A stretch of 37,133 bases of DNA from Clostridia bacterium (GCA_017631325.1 JAGBTM010000047.1:1-37133), one strand, 5' to 3'. Positions 23,550 to 32,846 are shown, numbered from the stretch's first letter. Numbers and translations are program-made. Notes: generated from the sequence alone by a model not told the origin.

Positions 23550-23807
23550 TTAAGTCCAACCTTCAGGGTCAAACCAAGAGTCGCACTTGGTGCATCTGTT
23601 GTCAACGAAATTGTGTTCGCCGCCGTCGGTGCAAACACTGCCTATGTTACCGCCACCTTCGGAGCCACCGCCCTCGGAGCCGCCGCCCTCGGAGCCGCCG
23701 CCATCGGAGCTGCCGTTTCCGCCATCGTCATTATCATTTCCGCCCCCACAGGAAAAAAGTGCGAGGGTTAAGGAAAGTATGAGTAAAAGAGTGAAAAACT
23801 TTTTCAT
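23550..23807 (-). CDS. Small Gly/Ser-rich lipoprotein with a Cys module
   Basis: An 85-residue predicted lipoprotein. The signal peptide ends in the lipobox LFSC. A low-complexity linker with three GGGSEGGG-type repeats follows. A short C-terminal module HNFVDNRCTKCDSWF has an H...CxxC pattern, like the modules in the large lipoprotein at 24383. The frame opens 10 codons upstream, but the ATG at 23807 has AGAGGT before it. I do not recognise a named family; it may be a surface partner of the LRR protein (inference). Confidence 0.75.
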   Translation of the reverse strand: MKKFFTLLLILSLTLALFSCGGGNDNDDGGNGSSDGGGSEGGGSEGGGSEGGGNIGSVCTDGGEHNFVDNRCTKCDSWFDPEGWT

Positions 23808-23933
23808 TTGATACCTCTTATAGCTTTTAGCCCGCAATTTGCCGTTTATACAGCGCAGACGTTTATTTACAACTATATTTTACCACACCTCGCGCCATAA
23901 GTCAAGCGCAAGTTTAATACGGTGTTAATTTGT

Positions 23934-24218
23934 TTATTCTTCGCTTTGAGCTTTATATTTTTTTATAACCTTTTTGATGTCGGACAACAGGCTCATATCG
24001 GCAGACGTTATAGTTTGGTAATCCCCGAGCCCGAGTAGATACCTTGGGTCGATAGCGAGTATTTCGCATATTCGCCTCAGCTGCTCGATGCTGGGCTCTT
24101 GTATATCGCGCTCAATCTTTGAATAGTTTGATTGATTCATGGGAATGAGTCTTGCAATATCGCTCTGCGAGAGATCCATATCCTCTCTGGCATTTCTTAT
24201 TTTTTCGCCGATTTTCAT
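23934..24218 (-). CDS. XRE-family regulator divergent from the LRR lipoprotein
   Basis: A 94-residue regulator. The N-terminal Cro/CI helix-turn-helix (residues about 5-62; DLSQSDIARLIPMNQSNYSK) is followed by a basic helical tail. It is divergent from the LRR lipoprotein, whose consensus promoter is surrounded by AGTTA/TAACT inverted repeats, so it probably represses that gene. A clean ribosome binding site (AAAGGGGA) precedes the ATG. Confidence 0.9.
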   Translation of the reverse strand: MKIGEKIRNAREDMDLSQSDIARLIPMNQSNYSKIERDIQEPSIEQLRRICEILAIDPRYLLGLGDYQTITSADMSLLSDIKKVIKKYKAQSEE

Positions 24219-24264
24219 TTATATCCCCTTTTATACTATATAATCCTGAATTTATTATAGCATT

Positions 24265-24333
24265 TTTAACTTATCTACTTGACAAATAGTTAAATAATAA
24301 TTATAATAAACGTATTAGTTAAAAAATAACTAA
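24265..24333. promoter_or_regulatory. Operators with AGTTAA half-sites around the LRR lipoprotein promoter
   Basis: TTTAACT (24265-24271) and AGTTAAA (24288-24294) flank the -35. TTAGTTA (24315-24321) and TAACTAA (24327-24333) form a second perfect inverted repeat near the expected transcription start. The shared AGTTA half-sites suggest binding by the adjacent XRE protein. Confidence 0.65.
24279..24307 (+). promoter_or_regulatory. Consensus promoter of the LRR lipoprotein gene
   Basis: A perfect -35 TTGACA (24279-24284) and a perfect -10 TATAAT (24302-24307) are separated by 17 bp. Such a strong promoter usually needs repression, consistent with the operators. Confidence 0.85.
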
Positions 24334-24382
24334 ACAAATAAAATAAATCGGATTTTATAAATCAGGCAAATGGAGGAGTAAT

Positions 24383-27067
24383 ATGAAAAGAACGCTTTTG
24401 GCATTGGCTCTTGCGCTTTTGTGTATCTTCGTTTTCGTTGGTTGTGACGGGGAGCACGAGCATAGCTTCACAAGCTATACGTCAAACGGTGATGCGACTT
24501 GTACTGAGGACGGCACGAAAACTGCAAAGTGCGATGGGTGCGACGAAATGGATACCAAGACGGACGAGGGCAGTAAAGGTCATAGCTTTGGTGAATGGAC
24601 GTTGTCAAGTTCGGGCGGTGAAACCTGCGAATCAAAGCTGTATTTCCGACTTTGCCCAAGCTGTAGCGACATAGAGTGGAAGCAGGGGAGCTACGAGGAT
24701 CACTTATGGAGCACAGTTACGGTAGAGCCCACCTGCAAGGCGCAGGGCTACGACGAAAAAACCTGCAGCAAGTGCGGCGCGATTGAAAAGGTCAATTATA
24801 CTGATGTGGTAGACCACGCGTTTGAGAACTATCTGTCGAACAACAACGCGACCTGCATAGCAGACGGCACAAAAACGTCAATGTGCAATTGGTGCGACGA
24901 AACCGACACGGTGGTGGAAACGGGCTCTTTGGGTCACAGCTTCACAAATTACAAGTTTAACGGTGACGCGAGTTGTACTAAGAATGGTACCGAAACCGCA
25001 AAGTGTGATAGATGTGACGCAACCGATACTCGCGAGAAGCTCAATTCTGTGCTCGGTCACAGCTTTACAAATTACGTATTTAACAATGACGCGACCTGTA
25101 CCGAGGACGGAACGGAAAGCGCAAAGTGTGATAGATGCGACGTGACTGATACTCGCGAGAAGGTCAATTCTGTGCTCGGTCACAGCTTCACAAACTACGT
25201 ATCAAACGGTGATGCGACTTGTACTGAGGACGGCACGAAAACTGCAAAGTGTGATAGATGTGACGTGACGGATACGGTAACCGACGAGGGCAGTGCCACG
25301 GGGCATAATTATAGCGGTGAGTATATGCACGACAGTGAACATCATTGGCAAAAATGCAGCGTGTGCCGAGCTGACGGGGAAAAGACAAATCACGGAGATG
25401 ACAGTAGTCTTTGTAGTACTTGTAATAGACTGATATATACAGAGGGTTTAGTTTTTGAATTAAAAAAAGACGGAAATTATAGCGTTGCGGGTTATCAGTC
25501 TGCAGAAAAAGATGTTGTTATACCCAAAAAATATAAAGGCAATGCGGTAACCGAGATTGATAATTACGCTTTTTCGGAAAACAACGGAATAACCAGCGTA
25601 TTTATCCCCGAAAGCATAACTGTCATTGGAGGCGGCAGTTTCTTTGGTTGTTATAATTTAAAAAGTGTTATTATTTCTGAGGGTGTTGTTGAAATTAATG
25701 ACAACGCATTTTGCTGTTGCTCTTCGCTTGAAAGTATAAGCGTACCCAGTAGTGTTGGTTATATTGGAGAGGCGGCTTTTGAGCTTTGTGACGCTTTAAA
25801 ATTTAACGAGTATGAAAATGGTTGTTATATAGGAAACGACACCAATCCTTACATGGTGCTAATGCGCGTTGACAATTGTGACAACAAGACGTTCGAAATA
25901 CACCGGGATACTAAGTTTGTTTTTGATACACCATCTGGAGATACTCTTGAAAACATTATAGTTCCGGACGGTATTTTGTATTTCTGTGGAGTTTGGCTTG
26001 AGGAGTGTCCGTCACTGAAATGCAATTTTTATCAGAATGCATGGTATTTAGGAAATGAAAGAAACCCTTACGTTGTTTTGTTGGGATCGACGAGTGACGA
26101 TATAACAAGTGCGGTAATTCATAAAGAAACAAGAATAATATGTAATGGTGCATTTTCGGACTGCAACCTTCTTGAAAGTATAACAATACCCGATAGTGTG
26201 AAAAGAATAGGCGATTGTGCTTTCTTGTGTTGCGAAAAATTGGCTAGCATTACTATCGGAAGCGGTGTTGAACGAATTGGTTCTGCTGCGTTTGCAGAGG
26301 CAGGTCGTGAAGGCTGGGATCTTTATATAAAAGATATTGATGCATGGTGTCAGATAGTTGTTCCATACTTAGAATCAAGTCCAATTTACAGAGCTAACAA
26401 TGTTTATCTAAACGAGAATGTTTTAACTGCTATTACTATTTCTGACAATGTAACAAAAATAGGAGATTATGCGTTTTACGGTTGTAAAACTCTCACCGAT
26501 GTTACGGTGGGAAGGGGCGTAACACAAATAGGCGCATATGCTTTTTATAATTGTACCGCCCTTCAAAGTGTTGCTTTGCCTGAGGGGCTAAAAACAATAT
26601 ATAGTAGTGCGTTTTGTAACAACAGATTTGAATATATTAACTTGCCGGTCGGTTTAATCAGTATAGGTGGTTCTGCTTTTGAAGGATGCAGCAAATTAAA
26701 AAGCGTGGATATTCCCGAGGGTTTAACTCAAATAAACGATAGTGTATTTGCTTTTTGTAGCGAACTTCAAAGCGTTACAATACCCAACAGTGTTGTGAGT
26801 ATCGGAAACAATGCGTTTTCACGCTGTGTACGCCTTACTGACATAATCATACCTAGCAGCGTAAAAAGGATCGGTGCTTATGCATTTTCGCAATGCACAA
26901 GACTTGGTGCGGCAACGTTTAAGGCTCAAAACGGTTGGGTTGTTAGCAAGACCTATAATGGCACGACAACGAGTGTAAATATCACTGGTAGTAAATTGAA
27001 AGATACGTCCACAGCAGCGAACTATTTAACAAGCACATATTCTCAATATTATTGGAAACACAACTAA
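24383..27067 (+). CDS. Large surface lipoprotein with eight H/Cys modules and BspA-type leucine-rich repeats
   Basis: An 894-residue lipoprotein: signal peptide, lipobox VGC with Cys21. Residues about 27-345 are eight modules of ~40 residues beginning H(S/A)F and containing C...CxxC (typical TCTEDGTKTAKCDRCD). Modules 1 and 7 are almost identical at DNA level, indicating recent duplication or conversion. Residues about 350-870 are BspA/Treponema-type leucine-rich repeats (IPxSVxxIGxxAFxxCxxLxSV), with insertions around 480-590. Such proteins mediate adhesion or host contact in oral and gut bacteria (family knowledge). GGAGGAG precedes the ATG. A consensus promoter, AGTTA operators and an XRE gene lie upstream, so expression is probably switchable. 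Confidence 0.9.
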   Translation: MKRTLLALALALLCIFVFVGCDGEHEHSFTSYTSNGDATCTEDGTKTAKCDGCDEMDTKTDEGSKGHSFGEWTLSSSGGETCESKLYFRLCPSCSDIEWKQGSYEDHLWSTVTVEPTCKAQGYDEKTCSKCGAIEKVNYTDVVDHAFENYLSNNNATCIADGTKTSMCNWCDETDTVVETGSLGHSFTNYKFNGDASCTKNGTETAKCDRCDATDTREKLNSVLGHSFTNYVFNNDATCTEDGTESAKCDRCDVTDTREKVNSVLGHSFTNYVSNGDATCTEDGTKTAKCDRCDVTDTVTDEGSATGHNYSGEYMHDSEHHWQKCSVCRADGEKTNHGDDSSLCSTCNRLIYTEGLVFELKKDGNYSVAGYQSAEKDVVIPKKYKGNAVTEIDNYAFSENNGITSVFIPESITVIGGGSFFGCYNLKSVIISEGVVEINDNAFCCCSSLESISVPSSVGYIGEAAFELCDALKFNEYENGCYIGNDTNPYMVLMRVDNCDNKTFEIHRDTKFVFDTPSGDTLENIIVPDGILYFCGVWLEECPSLKCNFYQNAWYLGNERNPYVVLLGSTSDDITSAVIHKETRIICNGAFSDCNLLESITIPDSVKRIGDCAFLCCEKLASITIGSGVERIGSAAFAEAGREGWDLYIKDIDAWCQIVVPYLESSPIYRANNVYLNENVLTAITISDNVTKIGDYAFYGCKTLTDVTVGRGVTQIGAYAFYNCTALQSVALPEGLKTIYSSAFCNNRFEYINLPVGLISIGGSAFEGCSKLKSVDIPEGLTQINDSVFAFCSELQSVTIPNSVVSIGNNAFSRCVRLTDIIIPSSVKRIGAYAFSQCTRLGAATFKAQNGWVVSKTYNGTTTSVNITGSKLKDTSTAANYLTSTYSQYYWKHN

Positions 27068-27112
27068 AAAACAGCCCAAATGCAAACCTTAGCTTGCATT
27101 TGGGCTGTTTTT
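27067..27112. terminator. Bidirectional terminator between the LRR gene and icd
   Basis: A long perfect stem AAAACAGCCCAAATGCAA (about 27067-27085) pairs with TTGCATTTGGGCTGTTTTT (27094-27112), with A/T runs on both sides. It sits at the end of the LRR gene and about 120 bases past the convergent icd stop. Confidence 0.85.
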
Positions 27113-27229
27113 CTTTTTCCATTTTTGCTGTTATGGTGGTTTTCGCGTGTTTGTTTTCACAAACGGTTGTGACGCGCAGGTTGCTTTAGGTGCAAAAGCA
27201 GAGAAGGGAGTGTTTCGGTGATTTTTGGA

Positions 27230-28399
27230 TTAAAGAGAGGTGAGGGTGTCCATGACGTACTTTGCGAACTGCTCGCAGGTTGCGCCACCCTCGCGGCCGG
27301 TGATGGTGAGCTTCTTTTCTTCAAACGAGCAGATGTCGAGCGCACGCTCGAGCTTGTCGGCTCTGTCCTGATAGCCGATGTGGGAGAGGAGCATTACTGC
27401 TGCGCGAAGCATCGAGCAGGGGTCGGCGTAGATAGCTCTGCCCTCGTTTACCATTCTCGGCGCCGAGCCGTGGATGGCCTCGAACATAGCGTACTTTTTA
27501 CCGACGTTTGCGCATCCTGCCGTGCCGACGCCGCCCTGGAACTCTGCGGCCTCATCGGAAATGATATCACCGTAAAGGTTGGGAAGAAGAAGAACCTGGA
27601 AGTCGCGGCGGCGCTTCTTGTCGACGAGCTTTGCCGTCATAATATCTGCGTACCACTCGTCAGTGGTGATTTCGGGGTAGAGGTCTGCGACCTTGTGGCA
27701 GTCCTCAAGGAAGTTACCGTCGGTGGTTTTGATAATGTTGGCCTTGGTAACGAGAGACACTCTCGTTCTACCGTTCTTTCTCGCGTAGTCGTAGGCAAGT
27801 CTTGCAATTCTGTCGGAGCCCTGCTTGGTGGTAACGGTAAAGTCAACGGCAAGGTCCTCGGTAACGTTGAAGCCTGACGAGCCGACGGCGTATCCACCTT
27901 CGGTGTTCTCACGGAAGATGCACCAGTTGATGCCCTCCTCGGGAACCTTGACGGGTCTTATGTTCGCAAAGAGGTCGAGCGCCTTTCTCATAGCGACGTT
28001 TGCGGATTCAATGTTAGGCATTCCACTGCCCTTTTGGGGTGTTGTTGTCGGGCCTTTGAGTATAATGTCGCAGGCCTTAAGCTCTGCCATAACGTCGTCG
28101 GGGATAGCCTTGCCGGCTGCAATTCTGTTTTCAAGGGTAAGGCCGTCGATGTCAACGAACTTAACCTTGCCACACTCTACGAGGTCGGAGAGCATAAATT
28201 TAAGTACGTTTGCGGCTTCCTTTGTGATAATCGGGCCGATGCCGTCGCCGCCGCAAACGCCTATTTTGATAGTTTCAAGAGATGCGTAATCTGTGAAGTC
28301 GCCCTGTGCTTTCATATCCTCAACACGAGTGAGCTGGCTTTCAAGAATTTTTCTGAACTTGGCGCAAGCCTCGTCAAGATTTTTGGTGTAATCTGCCAT
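27230..28399 (-). CDS. icd: NAD(P)-dependent isocitrate/isopropylmalate-family dehydrogenase, probably isocitrate dehydrogenase
   Basis: A 389-residue beta-decarboxylating dehydrogenase. GGDGIGP lies at residues 50-56, FRENTEGGYAVG is the substrate-binding region, NLYGDIISDEAAEFQGG is the metal/catalytic region and HGSAPR the nucleotide loop. About 40 residues precede the usual start of the family, and the ribosome binding site (AAAGG) supports the long form. It would oxidise isocitrate to 2-oxoglutarate and CO2. Sequence alone does not exclude homoisocitrate dehydrogenase, but the Re-citrate synthase and aconitase genes upstream on the same strand make isocitrate likely. It is the last gene of the operon. 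Confidence 0.88.
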   Translation of the reverse strand: MADYTKNLDEACAKFRKILESQLTRVEDMKAQGDFTDYASLETIKIGVCGGDGIGPIITKEAANVLKFMLSDLVECGKVKFVDIDGLTLENRIAAGKAIPDDVMAELKACDIILKGPTTTPQKGSGMPNIESANVAMRKALDLFANIRPVKVPEEGINWCIFRENTEGGYAVGSSGFNVTEDLAVDFTVTTKQGSDRIARLAYDYARKNGRTRVSLVTKANIIKTTDGNFLEDCHKVADLYPEITTDEWYADIMTAKLVDKKRRRDFQVLLLPNLYGDIISDEAAEFQGGVGTAGCANVGKKYAMFEAIHGSAPRMVNEGRAIYADPCSMLRAAVMLLSHIGYQDRADKLERALDICSFEEKKLTITGREGGATCEQFAKYVMDTLTSL

Positions 28400-28479
28400 T
28401 TTTGTGAACCTTTCTTTGCAAATAGTGGGTGTTTGTGTGTTTTATCGGGTGAAACACGCTTGTGTAAGTGGGAAAATAA

Positions 28480-28663
28480 ATAATTAAATCCGCGTAGCAC
28501 GGGTGAAATCTGCCGCGGGCAGATGAAAATGCTAGGCGATAAAATCCGTCGAAGCGGATAAGGAGTGCTTCGGGATGAGTATCGGGGTGATGTGCGTTCG
28601 TGATATAGCGCAGCTTCGTCGCGCGTGATACGTTCGCTTTACGAACGTTCAACACACAAAATC
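28480..28663. repeat. Array of short hairpins between acn and icd
   Basis: Palindromes TCTGCC-GCG-GGCAGA (28512-28523), ATCCG-TCGAAG-CGGAT, CGTTCG-CTTTA-CGAACG and the 16-base AAAATCCTAGGATTTT next to the aconitase stop are joined by TGAAATC/GATAAAATC-type linkers. The GTGAAATCTGCC unit recurs at 17428. It may be transcribed as intercistronic RNA. Confidence 0.7.
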
Positions 28664-30592
28664 CTAGGATTTTGATTTTGTGTAATTGAGAGTACCGCCG
28701 GCAAGCAGGATTTCTCTCTGACGCTCGGAGAGCGAGAGGTTGAGGGCGATTTTCTCACCGCTCTTTGTGGTGAGGTAAAGCTCGCCGCCCGACTTAATTG
28801 CTTCCTTGAAGCCATTGATAGATATGGCCTCGCCCTCGGCGATTTTGTCGTAATCGTCCTCGCAGCTGAGCGTCATGGGAACGATGCCAAAGTTAATGAG
28901 GTTGGCCATGTGTATTCTTGCGAAGCTCTTTGCTATAACGGCCTTGATGCCGAGGTAGAGGGGAACGAGAGCTGCGTGCTCACGAGAGGAGCCCTGGCCG
29001 TAGTTATGACCACCGAGGATAATTCCTCCTCCTTTAGCCTTAGCGCGCTCGGGGAAGTCCTTGTCACAGACGGTGAAGCAATATTCGGAGAGCTTCGGAA
29101 CGTTGGAGCGATAGGGAAGTATCTTTGCGCCTGCGGGCATAATGTGGTCTGTTGTGATATTGTCGCCAACCTTTAGTATAAGCTCGCACTCGAGGTTCTC
29201 CATGGGGGCTTCGCCCTTGGGAATAGGCTTAATGTTGGGGCCTCGTTCAACGGTGACACATGGCGCGTCCTCAACCGACGCGGGAAGCTCGATAAGGTTG
29301 TCGTTTATGGTGAATTTCTTTGGGAGCTTAACTTTTGGCGCTTTGCCAAGGGTGGTGGGGTCAACCATAACGCCTGCGATGGCCGAGGCTGCCGCAACCT
29401 CGGGTGAAACGAGGTAGACGCCTGCGTCTGCGGTGCCGGAGCGAGCCAGGAAGTTACGGTTAAAGGTTCTGAGGCTGATACCTCCTGATTTAGGTGAAAA
29501 TCCCATACCGATACAAGGGCCGCACGCACATTCGAGTATTCTCGCACCTGCGGCTATCATATCTGCAAGCGCTCCGCATTCTGCGAGCATCGTGTAAACC
29601 TGCTTTGAGCCGGGGGAAATCGAAAGAGAGGTGTCGGGGTGTACGGTTTTACCCTTTAAAATTTTGGCAACCGTGAGCATATCGGCAAGAGAAGAGTTGG
29701 TGCAGGAGCCGATACAAACCTGGTCAACCTTCATACCTGCAAGAGAGGATACCGATTTTACGTTATCGGGGCTGTGGGGGCAGGCTGCAAGGGGGCGGAG
29801 CGCTGTAAGGTCTACGGTATAGCACTCGTCGTATACTGCGTCGGCATCGGGTCCGAGGGGGATATAGTCTGCCTCTCTGCCTTGAGCTTTAAGGAATGCG
29901 AGGGTTGCTTCGTCAGAGGGGAAAATCGAGCTGGTGGCTCCGAGCTCTGCGCCCATATTGGTGATGGTAGCTCTCTGCGGAACCGAAAGTGATTTGACAC
30001 CCTCGCCGGCATACTCAATAACCGCGCCTACGCCACCTTTAACTCCGAGCTGACGGAGAACCTCAAGGATAACGTCCTTTGCACCGACGTAATCCGAGAG
30101 CTTGCCAACAAGCTCAACCTTAATATTCTTCGGCATAGTGATGTAGTATGCGCCACCGCCCATAGCAACTGCTACGTCAAGGCCGCCGGCACCCATACCG
30201 AGCATACCTATACCACCTGCCGTGGGTGTGTGGCTGTCCGAGCCGATAAGCGTTTTGCCCGGCACACCGAAGCGCTCGAGGTGTACCTGATGGCAAATGC
30301 CGTTTCCCGGACGGGAAAATCTGACACCGTGCTTTCTCGCTACGGTCTGTATGTACCTATGGTCATCGGCATTTTCAAATCCCGACTGAAGAGTGTTGTG
30401 GTCAATATAGGCTACCGAAAGCTCGGTTTTGACACGGTCTATTTCCATAGCCTCAAGCTGAAGATATGCCATAGTTCCAGTCGCGTCCTGTGTGAGAGTT
30501 TGGTCAATTCTAAGGCCTATTTCCTCACCGCACTTCATCTCGCCCGAGACAAGATGGTTCTTTATTATTTTTTGTACTATTGTGTATCCCAT
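28664..30592 (-). CDS. acn: Aconitate hydratase
   Basis: A 642-residue aconitase of the shorter bacterial type. Iron-sulfur ligands are Cys297 (CIGSCTNSS) and Cys357/Cys360 (CGPCIGMG). The swivel domain carries the GGHNYGQGSSREHAALVP motif. It isomerises citrate to isocitrate, linking the Re-citrate synthase upstream to the dehydrogenase downstream. AAGGAA precedes the ATG. A 184-base gap follows gntR. The stop codon TAG lies within a 16-base palindrome (AAAATCCTAGGATTTT). A homoaconitase role cannot be excluded from sequence, but the context favours citrate. Confidence 0.95.
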   Translation of the reverse strand: MGYTIVQKIIKNHLVSGEMKCGEEIGLRIDQTLTQDATGTMAYLQLEAMEIDRVKTELSVAYIDHNTLQSGFENADDHRYIQTVARKHGVRFSRPGNGICHQVHLERFGVPGKTLIGSDSHTPTAGGIGMLGMGAGGLDVAVAMGGGAYYITMPKNIKVELVGKLSDYVGAKDVILEVLRQLGVKGGVGAVIEYAGEGVKSLSVPQRATITNMGAELGATSSIFPSDEATLAFLKAQGREADYIPLGPDADAVYDECYTVDLTALRPLAACPHSPDNVKSVSSLAGMKVDQVCIGSCTNSSLADMLTVAKILKGKTVHPDTSLSISPGSKQVYTMLAECGALADMIAAGARILECACGPCIGMGFSPKSGGISLRTFNRNFLARSGTADAGVYLVSPEVAAASAIAGVMVDPTTLGKAPKVKLPKKFTINDNLIELPASVEDAPCVTVERGPNIKPIPKGEAPMENLECELILKVGDNITTDHIMPAGAKILPYRSNVPKLSEYCFTVCDKDFPERAKAKGGGIILGGHNYGQGSSREHAALVPLYLGIKAVIAKSFARIHMANLINFGIVPMTLSCEDDYDKIAEGEAISINGFKEAIKSGGELYLTTKSGEKIALNLSLSERQREILLAGGTLNYTKSKS

Positions 30593-30776
30593 TTTGCTTT
30601 CCTTTTTAATCTTGGGGTTTTGTATTGTGTGGTTTTTGTGTTTTTTATGAATAGTCTAGAGTTAAATTTTTGTGTTATTTTTCCGTTTTTGTAAAGTGAA
30701 GTTTGCATTTATGCCGTTTTTGGTAAAAAACGAGCCTGATTTACTGCTTTTAAGGGTTGGAAACCAATCTTTTATT

Positions 30777-31436
30777 TCAGCTTTCAGCATCGACTACGGG
30801 CAAGAGGTTATTCAAGGCCGCCTCAATATGCTCGCAGCACAGCTTCTCTGCAAGCTCGGAGTTATGCGACTTGATAGCCTCGAGGATAGCTCTGTGCTCC
30901 CTTACCGACTTGTCAAGTCGCGAGGGGACCGAAAGAGAGAGCTTTCTGTACGAGCGAATATTACGGTGAAGCTCGATTAAAATTTTCGCTATATGGCGGC
31001 TTCCCGACGCCTTGTAGATTATGCCGTGAAAGGCCGAGTCAAGCTCTTTGAGGTGGTCGGAGTCGCTCTTTGAGAGATAAAACTCCGAAAGCTCGACCGA
31101 CTCCTCGAGCGAGGAGAGCATATCGGGGGTGATACGCTTTGCTGCAAGGCCTGCGGCAATACCCTCAAGGCGCATACGGATTTTGTAAATATCAATAAGG
31201 TCGTCACGGCTTACGCCCACAACGGTTGCGCCTTTGTTGGGGATAATCTCAACCAGACCCTCCTCGGCAAGTGTGTGAATGGCTGAGCGAAGCGGGGTAC
31301 GGCTGACACCGAGCCTCTGCGCGAGGGACGTCTCGGTGAGAGTGTCGCCCTTTTTGAGAGAGCCGTTGAGGATTTCCTCCTCTAGCTGTAAAAATACGCT
31401 CTCGCCAAGCGATTTTATATTCTTATCAACTATCAT
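30777..31436 (-). CDS. GntR-family regulator with FCD domain
   Basis: A 219-residue regulator. The winged helix-turn-helix (residues about 10-75; TSLAQRLGVSRTPLRSAI) is followed by an all-helical FCD ligand-binding domain (about 85-210; RLEGIAAGLAA, HGIIYKASGS, EHRAILEAI). FCD regulators usually sense a carboxylate, so citrate or 2-oxoglutarate is plausible here (inference). Its ATG overlaps the citrate synthase stop by one base (TAATG), so translation is coupled. A TTGTATACAA palindrome just after the operon promoter is its probable site, giving autoregulation. Confidence 0.92.
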   Translation of the reverse strand: MIVDKNIKSLGESVFLQLEEEILNGSLKKGDTLTETSLAQRLGVSRTPLRSAIHTLAEEGLVEIIPNKGATVVGVSRDDLIDIYKIRMRLEGIAAGLAAKRITPDMLSSLEESVELSEFYLSKSDSDHLKELDSAFHGIIYKASGSRHIAKILIELHRNIRSYRKLSLSVPSRLDKSVREHRAILEAIKSHNSELAEKLCCEHIEAALNNLLPVVDAES

Positions 31437-32815
31437 TATACGTTATCTTCCTTCATTCTGGGATAGTAAAAGCTGATTATCTGTTCAAGCTCCTCGTCGC
31501 CCATAAGGGTCGTTCGGCCGTCGGCATAGAGCTTGTCGATTTCCTCTTTTACCTTCTGGACTATGGGGTCCTGCTTTGTGAATACCTTATCACCGCTTCT
31601 CTGGTAGTGCTTGTTCATCCAATAAGCGATACCTGCCGTGCCCGACGTGTTGGATATTGCAACCTCGGCATCGCGTCCGAGAATTTTTTCGGTGTCGAAG
31701 ATGTTGTAGATTTCAGCGTCCTTCATAAGACCGTCTGCGTGTATACCGGCTCTTGTAAGGTTGAATGCAGAGCCGACGAACGGTGTCATGGGGGGGATAT
31801 CGTAGCCAAGCTCGGATTTAAAGAACTCGGCTATCTCGGTTATCATAGTGGTGTCCATACCGTCAAGAGAGCCGCGAAGCGCAGCGTACTCCATAATCAT
31901 TGCCTCAAGAGGAATATTACCCGTTCTTTCGCCTATGCCGAGAAGCGAGCAGTTGACACCCGACGCACCGTAGAGCCAAGCGTTGACAGCGTTGGTAACT
32001 CCGTGATAGAAGTCGTTGTGGCCGTGCCATTCAAGCATATCCGAGGGAACCGAGGCGTAGTGGTGCAGACCGTAAACGATACCGGGTACTGAGCGAGGAA
32101 GCGCCGCGCCGGGATAGGATACACCGTAGCCCATAGTATCGCACATTCTGATTTTGACGGGGATACCTGCCTCGCGTGAAAGCTCGGTAAGCTCGTTTAC
32201 GAAGGGAACGACGAAGCCGTAGAAATCTGCGCGGGTGATGTCCTCAAGGTGACAGCGGGGGCGAATGCCTGCCTCAAACGCGTTCTTTACAACACCGAGG
32301 TAATGGTCGAGAGCTTCGCCTCTTGAAAGGCCGAGCTTCTTGAAGATGTGGTAGTCGGAGCAGGATACTAAAATTCCCGTCTCCTTAATTCCTATGTCGC
32401 GAACGAGGTTGAAGTCCTCCTTTTTCGCTCTAATCCACGTTGTAACCTCGGGGAACTCGTAGCCGAGAGCCATACAGCGCTCAACTGCCTCGCGGTCCTT
32501 TTTGGTATAGACAAAAAACTCACTCTGACGGACAAGTCCCTTGGGGCCTCCAAGCTTATTTAACATTTTATAAAGCGTTTCTATCTGCTTTGCCGTGTAG
32601 GGAGCCCTGGACTGCTGTCCGTCACGGAAGGTGGTATCGGTAATCCAAATTTCATCGGGCATCGCAAAGGGCACACGACGGTGGTTGAAGGTTACCTTCG
32701 GGACCTCGTCGTAGGGGTATATATCGCGGTAGAGATTAGGCTCGTCAACGTCCTGGAGCGAGTATTTGTACTGTGACTGCTCAAGAAGATTTGAGCTCTT
32801 GTTCTTTTCTATCAT
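31436..32815 (-). CDS. Re-citrate synthase-like (HMGL/isopropylmalate synthase family)
   Basis: A 459-residue DRE-TIM metallolyase. TDTTFRDGQQ (59-68; Arg64, Asp65) and EWHGHND (His264, His266) carry the catalytic and metal ligands. The length, N-terminal extension and closing features fit the clostridial Re-face citrate synthase (typified by Clostridium kluyveri), which makes citrate from oxaloacetate and acetyl-CoA and is oxygen sensitive. Homocitrate or isopropylmalate synthase are alternatives. The operon with aconitase and isocitrate dehydrogenase, and the absence of lysine or leucine genes in the window, favour citrate. It is the first gene, behind the promoter at 32868-32896. Confidence 0.88.
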   Translation of the reverse strand: MIEKNKSSNLLEQSQYKYSLQDVDEPNLYRDIYPYDEVPKVTFNHRRVPFAMPDEIWITDTTFRDGQQSRAPYTAKQIETLYKMLNKLGGPKGLVRQSEFFVYTKKDREAVERCMALGYEFPEVTTWIRAKKEDFNLVRDIGIKETGILVSCSDYHIFKKLGLSRGEALDHYLGVVKNAFEAGIRPRCHLEDITRADFYGFVVPFVNELTELSREAGIPVKIRMCDTMGYGVSYPGAALPRSVPGIVYGLHHYASVPSDMLEWHGHNDFYHGVTNAVNAWLYGASGVNCSLLGIGERTGNIPLEAMIMEYAALRGSLDGMDTTMITEIAEFFKSELGYDIPPMTPFVGSAFNLTRAGIHADGLMKDAEIYNIFDTEKILGRDAEVAISNTSGTAGIAYWMNKHYQRSGDKVFTKQDPIVQKVKEEIDKLYADGRTTLMGDEELEQIISFYYPRMKEDNV

Positions 32816-32846
32816 AGCTTTATGTCCTTTCCCAAGTATTGTATTC

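Noticed and set aside
27218..27877. Plus-strand frame opposite icd
   Set aside because: Overlaps a clear dehydrogenase gene in antisense and has no motif.
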